Positions 23,661 through 32,170 of a stretch of 64,000 nucleotides of DNA are shown in pieces; within the stretch, counting starts at the first letter, position 1, and every line of letters begins with the position of its first letter. This stretch comes from UMGS1519 sp050951095. Its GTDB lineage: Bacteria; Actinomycetota; Coriobacteriia; Coriobacteriales; Eggerthellaceae. A program made the position numbers and the translations under genes. Where the stretch lies: contig JBMNIQ010000002.1 in the NCBI GenBank assembly GCA_050951095.1, positions 124,001 through 188,000 of the forward strand, written 5' to 3'. The notes below the pieces were generated by a model. That model ran no database searches, was not told the DNA's origin, and worked only from the letters and a program-made list of their open reading frames with translations.

Positions 23661-24845
23661 CTACTCGTAATCCTTCTTCAATGCGGCGAAGGCAGCGCGC
23701 GAATTTCGGATGGTCTCCTCCGCCACGCAGTAGCCGGCGCGGACCCAGCCCTTCGTGCCGAAGCTGTCGGACGCCACCAGCAGCAGCTCGTGCGCTTTCG
23801 CCTTCTCGGAGAAGGCGTTCGCGTCCGGTTCGAGCGCCTTGATCCACAAGTAGAAGGCGCCCTGCGGCTCGATGTACTCGTAGCCCAGGTCGTCCATGAT
23901 GTCCGTCAGCAGCTTGCGGTTGCGGATATAGGAGTCCAGGTCGGCCGGCAGGCTGCAGCATTTCTGCACCACGCGCTGGAACAGCACCGGCGCGCACACG
24001 TAGCCCAGCGCCCGCCCGGCACCGCATACAGCCAGGTAGATGCTGCGGGCATCCGGCAGCGTCGGCGGTACCAGCACGTAGCCGATGCGCTCGCCCGGCA
24101 GGCTGAGCGACTTCGACCACGAGTAGCACACAATGGCGTTCTCCACTATGGACGGCACCCACGTCACGGGTTCGCCCGTATAGAGCAGCTCGCGGTACGG
24201 CTCGTCGGAGATCAGGTAGACAGGCTGTCCCAACTCTTCCTGCTTGCGTTTCAACGCGGCATTCAGCTGGCGCAGCGTGTCGGGCGAATACACCACGCCC
24301 ACCGGGTTGTTCGGCGTGTTGATGATGATGGCGCGCGTGTTCGCGTTGATGGCGGCCTCGATGGCCGGCACGTCCAGCTGGAAGTCGGATTCGCGCGCCG
24401 GCACCTCCACGCATTTCGCACCCATGCTGGTGATCCACATGCGGTATTCCGGGAAGTACGGCGAGATGACAATGACCTCGGGGGCATCGCCGCAGATGAG
24501 CGCACGCAGCGTGCACGTCAGGGCGGCGGCCGCGCCCACGGTCAGGTACAGGTCGTCGGCCGACACGCCGGCATCGAAGCGCTCGTTCAGGTTATCGGCA
24601 ATGGCCTGCCGCGCTTCCATGGAGCCCTGCGCCACGGAATACGAATGCAGCTGCTGGGGAGGCAGCTCGATGGCCTCGCGCAGCGCGTCCGCCACTTGCG
24701 GCGGCGCCGGCACGGAGGGGTTTCCCAAGCTGAAATCGAACACCTTGTCCGCGCCGATCTGCGCCTTGCGCTGCAGACCGTAGGCGAACAGCTCGCGGAT
24801 GGCGGAGGGTTCGGCCCCCAACCCATACATATCGTTGTTGAACAT
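23661..24845 (-). CDS. PLP-dependent class I/II aminotransferase
   Basis: A 394-residue fold-type I aminotransferase. Visible features: a FDFSLGNPSVPAP N-terminal segment, an INTPNNPVGVVYSP motif, SDEPYREL with the PLP-pairing aspartate, and the Schiff-base lysine in YSWSKSLSLPGERIGY. The ATG one codon inside the longest frame was used, since the codon before it is TTG. Specificity (aspartate, alanine, aromatic or methionine) is not resolvable. It precedes mtnA with only a weak hairpin between. Confidence 0.88.
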   Translation of the reverse strand: MFNNDMYGLGAEPSAIRELFAYGLQRKAQIGADKVFDFSLGNPSVPAPPQVADALREAIELPPQQLHSYSVAQGSMEARQAIADNLNERFDAGVSADDLYLTVGAAAALTCTLRALICGDAPEVIVISPYFPEYRMWITSMGAKCVEVPARESDFQLDVPAIEAAINANTRAIIINTPNNPVGVVYSPDTLRQLNAALKRKQEELGQPVYLISDEPYRELLYTGEPVTWVPSIVENAIVCYSWSKSLSLPGERIGYVLVPPTLPDARSIYLAVCGAGRALGYVCAPVLFQRVVQKCCSLPADLDSYIRNRKLLTDIMDDLGYEYIEPQGAFYLWIKALEPDANAFSEKAKAHELLLVASDSFGTKGWVRAGYCVAEETIRNSRAAFAALKKDYE

Positions 24846-24912
24846 CAAACACCTTCTCTACGTATTGCGGTTCCCCCGATTCTAACAGCACTGCACCGCA
24901 GAGGGGGCGCCG

Positions 24913-26436
24913 CTAGGCCAAGTCGCCGTCCATAAGCAGGCCGATGGCAACAATGTATGCCGTCAACGCCTGTTTCAGCTCGTCTTCCGGCACGGCCTCG
25001 TCCACGGCATGCATGCCGCCCGCCCATTCCGGACGCGGGAAGCGCGCAAGGTCCTCGGCGCCGAAGCTGGTCCCCACGGGGAAATGGTGCGCGTACGTGC
25101 CGCCGCCCATGGTGACCGGTGCCGCGTCGCAGCCGGACACTTCTGCATACGCCTGGCGCAGCGCCTTCACGGGCGCCGTGTCGGGATCGACCAGCAGGGG
25201 CTCCACCAACGACAGCGGCTTCACCGTCGCGCCCAGGCCGGACACCTTGACATACTCCTTCACGGATTCCAGCAGGCCGTTCACCGTAATCGTGGCGGGG
25301 AAGCGGCAGTCGATGCTCTGCGTGAACCGCACCGCCTTCGACCCGTCGGCGGCGGGAACCAGGCGCGCCATGCCGGCGACGCACGTCAGCGGGCCGAAGT
25401 CGGCGTCCTGCGTCTGGATGCCGAACAGCTGGCCGTCCGTCTGGCTTGCCGCATCCTCCACGAACCGCAGCCACGTGTTCTCCGCGTCCGCGCAGATGCC
25501 CGCCTCAAGCAGGTAGCGCGCCAACACGGCGAGCGCGTTCCGGGAGCCTTCCGGCATGGCCGCATGACCGGCAACACCGTGCGCCGTGACCTTGAACGGC
25601 ACCTTGCCGCCCGCGAACACGCCGGGCTGCGGCTCCGCGCTCACATCCGTCGTGGATGCCAGCCTGCCCGCCTTCGCCAGCACGACCGCCGTTGCCGTGC
25701 CCGGCACGGCATTCACGGCCTGGCCGGCCTCCAGGAAGCGAATGGTCCCGTCTTCGATGGGCGCACTTTCGATAAGGGCCTGGAACTGGCCTTTCTCGCC
25801 GTAGCAGACCGGGAATTCCGCATCCGGCGTGAACAGGAAGTCCGGTGCCGCATAATGCTGCAGGTACCAATCCGCATCGCCCATGCCGCTTTCCTCGTCG
25901 CAGCCGAACAGCATGCGCAGATCGTGCGGGAACGCCGTGCCGGCAGCACGATTGCGCTCCACCCAGAAGCGGACGGCGTGCAGCGCGCATACCAGCGGCC
26001 CCTTGTCGTCGCTCACGCCGCGACCGACCAGCAGCCCTTCGCGCTCCGTCAGCGCATGCGGGTCCGAAGACCAGCCTTCGCCCGCCGGCACCGTATCCAG
26101 ATGCCCGATGATGCCCAGCTGCTTGCGGCCGCCTTCGCCCGCGCCGTCGGCCGCCGGCCCGTTGCCGGGCAGGTCCGCGTAGCCGATGCGACCCTGGCAA
26201 TCATGCACCTGCAGACCGTACGCCTGCGCCTTTGCCAGCATGGCATCCAGCGCCTTGCGCGGTCCGGGGCCGTACGGCGCACCGGCCGCCTCGTCCGCCT
26301 GGCCCTTCGCGCTGTCGATGGCAACCAGGTCTGCCAGGTCGGCCCGCACCTTCTCCCACTCGTTTTCCGTAAATGCCCGTGCCTGTGAAAGAAGATCTGC
26401 GCTGTAGAACATCCCGTGCGCTCCCCTCGTTGTCAT
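24913..26436 (-). CDS. M20 family dipeptidase (PepV/Sapep-like)
   Basis: About 507 residues, with the two-zinc M20 peptidase pattern: GHLDTVPAG (His112, Asp114), VSDDKGP (bridging Asp143/144), the CDEESG pair (Glu181/182), TPDAEFP (Asp205), and a C-terminal HAVDE. A dimerisation-type insert lies between. PepV-like enzymes cleave Xaa dipeptides in the cytosol and supply amino acids. The start at MTTRGAHG has GGAAGGAAA upstream; a start 8 codons later (MFYSADLL) also has a good GAGGGG site, so the N-terminus is uncertain. No close operon partner. Confidence 0.9.
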   Translation of the reverse strand: MTTRGAHGMFYSADLLSQARAFTENEWEKVRADLADLVAIDSAKGQADEAAGAPYGPGPRKALDAMLAKAQAYGLQVHDCQGRIGYADLPGNGPAADGAGEGGRKQLGIIGHLDTVPAGEGWSSDPHALTEREGLLVGRGVSDDKGPLVCALHAVRFWVERNRAAGTAFPHDLRMLFGCDEESGMGDADWYLQHYAAPDFLFTPDAEFPVCYGEKGQFQALIESAPIEDGTIRFLEAGQAVNAVPGTATAVVLAKAGRLASTTDVSAEPQPGVFAGGKVPFKVTAHGVAGHAAMPEGSRNALAVLARYLLEAGICADAENTWLRFVEDAASQTDGQLFGIQTQDADFGPLTCVAGMARLVPAADGSKAVRFTQSIDCRFPATITVNGLLESVKEYVKVSGLGATVKPLSLVEPLLVDPDTAPVKALRQAYAEVSGCDAAPVTMGGGTYAHHFPVGTSFGAEDLARFPRPEWAGGMHAVDEAVPEDELKQALTAYIVAIGLLMDGDLA

Positions 26437-26532
26437 GCCTTGTTTCCTTCCGTTTTCGCACAGCGCCCGCCGCATCGCAAGCATCCGCAGGCAGACAGCA
26501 GATTCCAGCCACACCGGCATTCCCCGGACACC

Positions 26533-26561
26533 TCGACGTGCTGCAGGCCATGCGTTATAAT
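26533..26561 (+). promoter_or_regulatory. Promoter of tRNA-Leu
   Basis: -10 TATAAT (26556-26561) and -35 TCGACG (26533-26538), 17 bases apart, 11 bases before the tRNA 5' end. Confidence 0.75.
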
Positions 26562-26572
26562 GCGTTATCCGC

Positions 26573-26656
26573 GCCCGAGTGGCGGAATGGCAGACGCGGT
26601 GGTCTCAAAAACCATTGTGGAAACACGTGCGAGTTCGAATCTCGCCTCGGGCACCA
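26573..26656 (+). tRNA. tRNA-Leu (CAA)
   Basis: A class II tRNA: acceptor GCCCGAG pairs with CTCGGGC, the anticodon loop CTCAAAA gives anticodon CAA (codon UUG), a short variable arm follows, the T-loop is TTCGAAT and CCA is encoded. Confidence 0.95.
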
Positions 26657-26667
26657 GTTCGCACCAT

Positions 26668-26703
26668 ATGCCCCGAAGCGCAACAGCGCCCCGGGGCATT
26701 TTT
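26668..26703 (+). terminator. Terminator of tRNA-Leu
   Basis: ATGCCCCG pairs with CGGGGCAT (26668-26675 with 26692-26699) with an inner GCGC/GCGC step, followed by five T. Confidence 0.88.
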
Positions 26704-26780
26704 CGTTCTCCCACGTCATGTACCGGTTTGCCGCCAGGCATTGCCGCCGGATGCTGCAACCGCGGCATTGCCCGGCGACA

Positions 26781-27524
26781 TCACAGGCCCGGCAGATACC
26801 GCTCTATGTCCGCAATGCGCGCCATGTAGAACGCGCCGCACAACTTGCGCCCGTTCGGCGTCATCAGACCCGTCTTCAGCGCCATCATGGTCACAGTGCT
26901 GTCCGCGCGCACCACCGGGTCCGTTGCCTGGCCCGTCTGCGCATTCAACCCGCTCGGGACATCGATGGCCACGATGCTGGGGCGCTCGGCGCCCAGGCCG
27001 CAGCAATCCTGCCCGGAGAGCGAGGCGATGACCTCCACGTACGTCCGCGTGGGCTGACGGAGGGAATCGTAGTGGAATCCCGTCCCCAGCAGCGCGTCCA
27101 CCAGCACGTCGGCCGCGCCGGCCCATTCGCGGATATCCGCCGGATCCGGGGCAACCTCGATCTGCAGGTTCTCCCGCTGCCCCGCAGCGGCCATGCAGCG
27201 CTGCGCCGCCTCATGCGCCGGGTGCGCGGCGATATCGGCTGCCGGGCAGGGCGTGATCAAGCGAACGCTGTATCCCGCTTCTGCCAGCAGCTGAGCCACG
27301 ACCCAGCCGTCGCCGCCGTTGTTGCCCGTTCCGCAGAAGACGACGATGCTGCTGCCCGCCCGCCATCTCTGCTCGATGAACTGCGCCGCAGATGCCCCCG
27401 CACGCTGCATGAGCGTATCGAGGTCCGTGCCGTCCGCGGCAATGGCCTGCTCCAGGGCCACGACCTGCGCCACATCCAGCACCTTCGCCGCGTCGAATTC
27501 CTCCCACTGCACTTCGTATGCCAT
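26781..27524 (-). CDS. nnrE: NAD(P)H-hydrate epimerase (YjeF N-domain)
   Basis: A 247-residue metabolite-repair enzyme that interconverts R and S epimers of hydrated NAD(P)H. Motifs: QRAGASAAQF near residue 40, FCGTGNNGGDGWV, and IDVPSGLNAQTG. Only the epimerase domain is present; the ADP/ATP-dependent dehydratase (NnrD) domain usually fused in bacteria is absent here and must be elsewhere if the cycle is complete. The start MAYEVQWEEF has AAAGGAG upstream; the frame continues open beyond it but without a matching site or family similarity. It is separated from the aldolase gene by a terminator. Confidence 0.9.
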   Translation of the reverse strand: MAYEVQWEEFDAAKVLDVAQVVALEQAIAADGTDLDTLMQRAGASAAQFIEQRWRAGSSIVVFCGTGNNGGDGWVVAQLLAEAGYSVRLITPCPAADIAAHPAHEAAQRCMAAAGQRENLQIEVAPDPADIREWAGAADVLVDALLGTGFHYDSLRQPTRTYVEVIASLSGQDCCGLGAERPSIVAIDVPSGLNAQTGQATDPVVRADSTVTMMALKTGLMTPNGRKLCGAFYMARIADIERYLPGL

Positions 27525-27588
27525 GGCTGCTCCTTTGCTTGCAATCCGCTGCACCGCCGGCGCAGCGGAACGCCGTATGCACCATATG

Positions 27589-27625
27589 TGAAAAGGCGCC
27601 GTAAGCACAGAGCCTACGGCGCCTT
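27589..27625 (-). terminator. Terminator after the aldolase gene
   Basis: A perfect 11-pair stem (27593-27603 with 27615-27625), followed leftwards by TTTT. Confidence 0.9.
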
Positions 27626-27661
27626 CACCTTGCTGATACGGGTGGATTTTCCGCCGTACGA

Positions 27662-28600
27662 CTACAGCGTGAAGTCCTTTTCGCCCTTGTAGATGGCAAC
27701 TGCCTCGTCGACGTCGGCGTCTGCCAGCGTGATGGCGGAGATGGCCTTCGTCAGGCGGACAGCTTCCTCGGGACCGCGCTGATGGATGTTGCGGCCCGTT
27801 GCGTTGCCCTGCGCACCGCCCGTGTGGATCTGGTGGTAGAGCTGCTCCAGGAACGCCGTGGCGTCCACCGTGGAGCCGCCTGCGCACACCAGGCCGGTAC
27901 GGCCGGCAGCGGCGGAGGCGATGGCCAGGTTCTCGTACTGGTCCTTGCCGTCGCTGTCATGCGGCGGATTCACCTTCACGAAGTCGGAGCCCAGGCACAG
28001 CGCGACGCCCGCAGCGCCGGCGATGGTGTCGACGGACTTCTCGTCGGCGACCGCCTTGCCGCGCGGATAGATCCACAGCACGGTGATCAGGCCGTTCGCG
28101 TGAGCCTCGGCAATCAGCTCGCCGGCCTCTGCCATCATCGTGGACTCGTATTCGCTGCCCAGGTAGATGGTGTAGCCGACGCCGACGATGTTCACGCCGG
28201 CTTCGCGCATGGCCAAGACGGCGTCCAGCTCGTACAGCTGCGGAGAATACGGGTCGTCCTGATCCGTCTTCACCAGGTTCGTCTTGGAGTTCATCTTCAC
28301 CAGGTAGTTGATCTCCGGGTAGTCCGGGGCGTAGCGGGCAACCAGACCGCGCTGGGCGGCCATGACGCCGACGATGCCCTGGTCGGCAACCTTGAACAGG
28401 TGCTCGGGGTCGAGGTCGGAGGGATCGATGCCCTCGCCGTAGAAGTCCTTGTTCAGATGCTCGATCTTCTGATCGCACGCGAACAGCATCAGGCGACCGG
28501 TGTTGCGCGTAGCCTTCAGATAATTCTCGATGTAGGCCTCGCGCGCTTCGGGCAGGACATCTGCGGGAACGCGGACCTCATCGTGAGTCAAAGTGGGCAT
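27662..28600 (-). CDS. Class I fructose-bisphosphate aldolase, DhnA/archaeal type
   Basis: A 312-residue Schiff-base TIM-barrel aldolase of the DeoC/LacD-like DhnA family. Features: RLMLFACDQKIEHLN near the N-terminus, VLWIYPRG in the centre, and SDFVKVNPP with the likely Schiff-base lysine, then CAGGSTVDA for phosphate binding. It cleaves or condenses fructose-1,6-bisphosphate or a related sugar phosphate. The start MPTLTHDE was chosen for the strong AAGGAGG site. Monocistronic with its own terminator. A role in an aromatic or pentose branch instead of glycolysis cannot be excluded. Confidence 0.86.
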   Translation of the reverse strand: MPTLTHDEVRVPADVLPEAREAYIENYLKATRNTGRLMLFACDQKIEHLNKDFYGEGIDPSDLDPEHLFKVADQGIVGVMAAQRGLVARYAPDYPEINYLVKMNSKTNLVKTDQDDPYSPQLYELDAVLAMREAGVNIVGVGYTIYLGSEYESTMMAEAGELIAEAHANGLITVLWIYPRGKAVADEKSVDTIAGAAGVALCLGSDFVKVNPPHDSDGKDQYENLAIASAAAGRTGLVCAGGSTVDATAFLEQLYHQIHTGGAQGNATGRNIHQRGPEEAVRLTKAISAITLADADVDEAVAIYKGEKDFTL

Positions 28601-28731
28601 AGATTTCCTCCTTAGGAATGAATGCATGCCTGCGTAGATGCCGCTATTTTAACTGATGGCCTGCTTTCGTGCGAAGCCCACGCACGATTTCCACCAGTGC
28701 CCCCCAATTGGTAAAAGCGCTGGGAAACCGC

Positions 28732-29349
28732 CTAGAACCATTCGCGCACATGCAAGACGTGCGTGCTTTCGAACTTGCTCTGCGACTCCGTCAGGTACAG
28801 GATGCCCTCCACGATGCCGACAAGCGCCATGACCGCCGCCGCAACGCCCAACGTGAACACGCCGCCCACGATGGTGATGCCCAGGGTGATGAAGCCGGCC
28901 GTGGTATAGCCCAGATAGAACTTGTGGATACCGAAGCATCCCAGCAAGATGGCCAGCAGCGCAGCCGCCACATGGTCCTTCGAGGGAACGAACGGCGCCT
29001 CTTCGTACAGCACGGTTGCCGCCGCCTCGGATCCGCGGTTGCCGCGCGCCTCCGCTTCCGATTGGAGCGCGATGGCATCGACGATGTCGTCGGGAGAGCT
29101 GGAGGCGTCAGAGCGGACGGCAGCGCCGGCGGTGCCCGGACGGACCGCCGCGTCATCGCGTTCGGAAGATGCTTCAGCGCTCCCCGGCCCGGATTCGCTC
29201 ACGGGATACGCGGCAGGCGGTTCGGGCGATGCATCCCCGGCCTCGCGGCGCAATTCGGCAAGGTGCGCCTGTGCACGCGCCACCTCGGCCTCCGCATCTG
29301 CAATGCGGTCTTCCATATCGCGGGCCCCATTGCGCCCTTGTGAAACCAC
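28732..29349 (-). CDS. TM2 domain membrane protein
   Basis: A 205-residue protein with an N-terminal coiled-coil-like stretch (residues 12-37), a low-complexity acidic linker and a C-terminal TM2 domain. The TM2 hallmark is AILLGCFGIHKFYLGYTTAG followed by a second helix. The start may be GTG with AAAGGG upstream (used here) or the ATG at residue 12. TM2 proteins are small two-helix membrane proteins of unclear role; a basal envelope function is a guess. It has no obvious partner. Confidence 0.78.
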   Translation of the reverse strand: MVSQGRNGARDMEDRIADAEAEVARAQAHLAELRREAGDASPEPPAAYPVSESGPGSAEASSERDDAAVRPGTAGAAVRSDASSSPDDIVDAIALQSEAEARGNRGSEAAATVLYEEAPFVPSKDHVAAALLAILLGCFGIHKFYLGYTTAGFITLGITIVGGVFTLGVAAAVMALVGIVEGILYLTESQSKFESTHVLHVREWF

Positions 29350-29515
29350 CTATTCGCCCTTTCCCTCGTAAAAGCGTACGTACACCTTAGCGGAGAACGC
29401 GCAGGGTAAAGCGCTGCAGCGGGCAGCCGTAACGGACTTGCCACTTATTATGCTCAAAAGGGTAAAACGCAGGGTTCGACAGCACGAGAACGTTAACGAA
29501 TCCTCAGGGAACGAC

Positions 29516-30514
29516 TCAGTGCGAGCCGCGCTCCTTCAGCTTCTCCAGGCGCTCGATGATGCGGTAGCGCATCAAGATGCCGATCACCGCGATGATGGCC
29601 ACCACGATGAAGATGACGATGCCCTGCGTTATGTCGCCGTTCGCCATGCTGGAGGCGGCATACGTGCTGACGAAGATGCCGGGGATGCGGCCGAGCGTAG
29701 AGAGCAGCAGGAACGGCCCCAGCTTCATGTCCGTCAGCGCCACCAGGTACGTGAACACGTCCTTCGGCATGCCGGGGATGAGGAACAGGATGAACACGAC
29801 GGTGTCCAAACGGCCCGACGCCTCGAACGAGCGGAATTTGCTCATGAAGGAATCGGACACCATGCTGCGCACGAAGGGGGCGCCCAGCCAATGGACCAGC
29901 AGGTACACGATCGCGCTTGCCAGGCACGCGCCCACCGCCACGATGAGACCGCCCCACCACGGGCCGTACATCATGCCCGCGGCCACCTGCACCACTTCGC
30001 CGGGAATGAATGCGACGATGACCTGAAGCAGCTGCAGGCCCAACAGCATGGCAACGCCCAAGGCCCCCGCTTGCTGCACGGCCTTTACCAGCGCCTCCAG
30101 GCCGCCTTCCTCGAATAAGCCGGAAAGGACGGGCCACATGGCCGCCACGGCCACGCCCATGAGCACGAACACCGCCAGCAGGCCGACGAGCTTCACGATA
30201 TCCGCCACGGTCACGCCGCGTTTGCCTACCGGCTTGTCCACCTTCGACTCGGACCCGGCCTCCGCTGCCGCCACGGCGGATTTCTCGGGGAACGCGTAAT
30301 CGTGCGCGGCAACGTCCTCGCGGCGGTCCTGCAGCGTCTCCCTGCGCTCGCGCAGCGCCGCACGCACCTCTTCGTCGGAGCCGGGAACATCGGGCTTCAT
30401 GTCCATGCCGCTGTTCGCGGAATCGCTGTCCAAGCTGTCGGGATCGAATCCCAGCCGGCCGTTTTCGTCAGCGGCAGCGGCATCTTCCCGCCGCGTGTTC
30501 TCAGAGTGCACCAT
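29516..30514 (-). CDS. TVP38/TMEM64 (SNARE-associated Golgi domain) membrane protein
   Basis: A 332-residue protein with an unusual hydrophilic N-terminal region of about 95 residues (Asp/Glu/Arg-rich) followed by five to six membrane segments of the VTT/DedA-like domain. The conserved LFLIPGMPKDVFTYLVAL stretch and the LGRIPGIF motif are clear. Related proteins move lipids or act as small-molecule carriers. It begins 3 bases after the PRC-barrel gene, so they share an operon. No strong ribosome site is visible, consistent with coupling. Confidence 0.85.
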   Translation of the reverse strand: MVHSENTRREDAAAADENGRLGFDPDSLDSDSANSGMDMKPDVPGSDEEVRAALRERRETLQDRREDVAAHDYAFPEKSAVAAAEAGSESKVDKPVGKRGVTVADIVKLVGLLAVFVLMGVAVAAMWPVLSGLFEEGGLEALVKAVQQAGALGVAMLLGLQLLQVIVAFIPGEVVQVAAGMMYGPWWGGLIVAVGACLASAIVYLLVHWLGAPFVRSMVSDSFMSKFRSFEASGRLDTVVFILFLIPGMPKDVFTYLVALTDMKLGPFLLLSTLGRIPGIFVSTYAASSMANGDITQGIVIFIVVAIIAVIGILMRYRIIERLEKLKERGSH

Positions 30515-30517
30515 GCG

Positions 30518-31441
30518 CTATTTTTCGTCCTCGTCTTCGCCGTTGAGGGCTTTGCGGTAGTTGTCCATGAACCCGGCGAACATCTTCTTCGATTTCGCGA
30601 TCTGCACGCCGGTCATGTACGCGCCTTTGTTCATGACCTCTTCGGCCTTCTTGCCGGCCTCTTTCATCTGGGGCTTCGATTCCTCGACGGAGGCCTTCGT
30701 CTGCTCGGCCACTTCCGCGCTCTTCGCCTTGACCTTCTCCGCCAAGTCGGCGCCGGCCACCTTCGCCTTCTCGGCCGCCTCGCGGCCCTTCACGGCCGCC
30801 GTCACGCTGGCGCGGCCGGCCTTCTCGGCCAAGCCGCCTTCCGGCTGCAGCTCCAACGCCTTGTCGGACACCAGGATGGCGCCCAGATCCTCTTCCTGGA
30901 GATCTTCCTCGTCTTCCTCATCGTCGGCCACTTCGTCCTGGTAGCCCGAAAGACGCGAGCCCACGCCGAAGCGAAAGCCCTTGATGAGATCGGCGGGGAT
31001 GGTGGACTTGCCCAGCAGCGCCCGGGCCGTGGCGCCGGAATCGAGCTCGATGGCGCTTACCTTGCCCGTTTCCTCATCGAACAGGACATTGCCCACATTG
31101 CCCAGGCCCTCGCCGCTTTCGGAGATGACCTGCATGCCCACCCAGAGCACGCAGTTGTTCCATTCCACACCCAGGCGTTTGATGGCGGAGGCGCCCATGG
31201 AGCCGTCAGCACCGTCCACGTGCACCTCGTCGTCCTCGATGCGAATGCGGTCGATGGCAACGAACAGGTCCTTGCGCCGGAACATGAGCGCCGCATCCGG
31301 ACGCTTCACGATGAAGCCGATGCAGCGCTTTTCGCGCGGATGGAATACGAAGCGGCGCACCTTGCCGATCCGCTTCTCCTTTTCCTTGCGGCCTTGCGGC
31401 GCGATCACCTTCTTATTCATAAGCTGGTTCGTGCTGAGCAT
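30518..31441 (-). CDS. Tandem PRC-barrel protein with helical tail
   Basis: A 307-residue protein. Two PRC-barrel repeats cover about residues 1-80 (LMNKKVIAPQG onward) and 95-180 (LGNVGNVLFDEETGKVSAIEL), followed by an acidic segment (DDEEDEEDLQEED) and a long charged helical region rich in Ala/Lys/Glu. PRC barrels bind RNA, proteins or membranes and are often stress related. Start MLSTNQLM was taken from a GAGG site. It lies between the YtxH and TVP38 genes on one strand, suggesting an envelope or stress operon. Confidence 0.8.
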   Translation of the reverse strand: MLSTNQLMNKKVIAPQGRKEKEKRIGKVRRFVFHPREKRCIGFIVKRPDAALMFRRKDLFVAIDRIRIEDDEVHVDGADGSMGASAIKRLGVEWNNCVLWVGMQVISESGEGLGNVGNVLFDEETGKVSAIELDSGATARALLGKSTIPADLIKGFRFGVGSRLSGYQDEVADDEEDEEDLQEEDLGAILVSDKALELQPEGGLAEKAGRASVTAAVKGREAAEKAKVAGADLAEKVKAKSAEVAEQTKASVEESKPQMKEAGKKAEEVMNKGAYMTGVQIAKSKKMFAGFMDNYRKALNGEDEDEK

Positions 31442-31504
31442 GTGCGATCGCCTCGTCCTCTTCGGTGCCTGTTCCCGGTATGCCTTCAATCCGCAGTAGC
31501 GGCG

Positions 31505-32023
31505 CTATTCCTTCTCGGCAGCGCCCTTCACCTCGGTGACCACAGCGTCCTCGATGTCGGCAGCGTCGCTTTCGGCCTGCGCCGCAACCTTCGCAGCCTC
31601 GGACTGCACGCGCGCGGCATTCGCCTTCATGGCCTCCGTGACGGCGGGAATGGTGTCGTTGATGGCCTGACGGGCGCCGTCGGCATTCTGCACCACCTGG
31701 GATGCGATGCGCTGGCGCGCCTCCTCGATCTTCGCACGCAGCTCGTCGCCGTCCTCCGCGCTCATGCCGGGGATGTCCTTGCCCACCTGCTGCACGCGGG
31801 AAGCGGCGGCCGTGTAGGCCTGCTGGCCGGCGGTGGTGGCGTTGTCGACGGCCTGGCGTGCGCGGTCCTGGATGCCGGCAGCGATGTTGTTCGCGTCGCC
31901 GAACGTGTTGTTGCACCAGTCCGTCACGATGGCGCGGGTCTCATCGCCCGGACGCGGCGCCGTCAGTAGCGCTGCCGCCGCACCCACGATGCCGCCCAAT
32001 ACAAAAGCTCCGAATCTACCCAT
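31505..32023 (-). CDS. YtxH-domain membrane-anchored protein
   Basis: A 172-residue protein: an N-terminal glycine-rich helix (FVLGGIVGAAAALLTAP, residues 5-21) with the YtxH-type APRPGDETR turn, then a long amphipathic, probably coiled-coil region rich in Ala/Gln/Glu. YtxH proteins are general stress-associated. Strong ribosome site AAAGGAGG before MGRFGAF. It is the first gene of the YtxH-PRC-TVP38 run; a TATAAT at 32108-32113, next to a hairpin, may be its promoter. Confidence 0.82.
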   Translation of the reverse strand: MGRFGAFVLGGIVGAAAALLTAPRPGDETRAIVTDWCNNTFGDANNIAAGIQDRARQAVDNATTAGQQAYTAAASRVQQVGKDIPGMSAEDGDELRAKIEEARQRIASQVVQNADGARQAINDTIPAVTEAMKANAARVQSEAAKVAAQAESDAADIEDAVVTEVKGAAEKE

Positions 32024-32112
32024 TGAATCCTCCTTTGGACTTGCGGCGCGCCCTTGCACTGCCGCACGGCCTTCGATTCCTGCACGGACTCGTAAAATCA
32101 TCCGTTCATTAT

Positions 32113-32140
32113 ACCGTGGGGCGAATACCCGCCCCACGGT
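32113..32140 (-). other. Perfect hairpin abutting a -10-like TATAAT
   Basis: ACCGTGGGGCG/CGCCCCACGGT (32113-32123 with 32130-32140) lies just past the Ddl-like gene. Leftwards it runs straight into TATAAT, not a T-run. It could be a poor terminator for the ddl-like gene or an operator over the YtxH promoter. Confidence 0.45.
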
Positions 32141-32170
32141 GAGACAACAGTTGGTATGACGTAATCGGTA

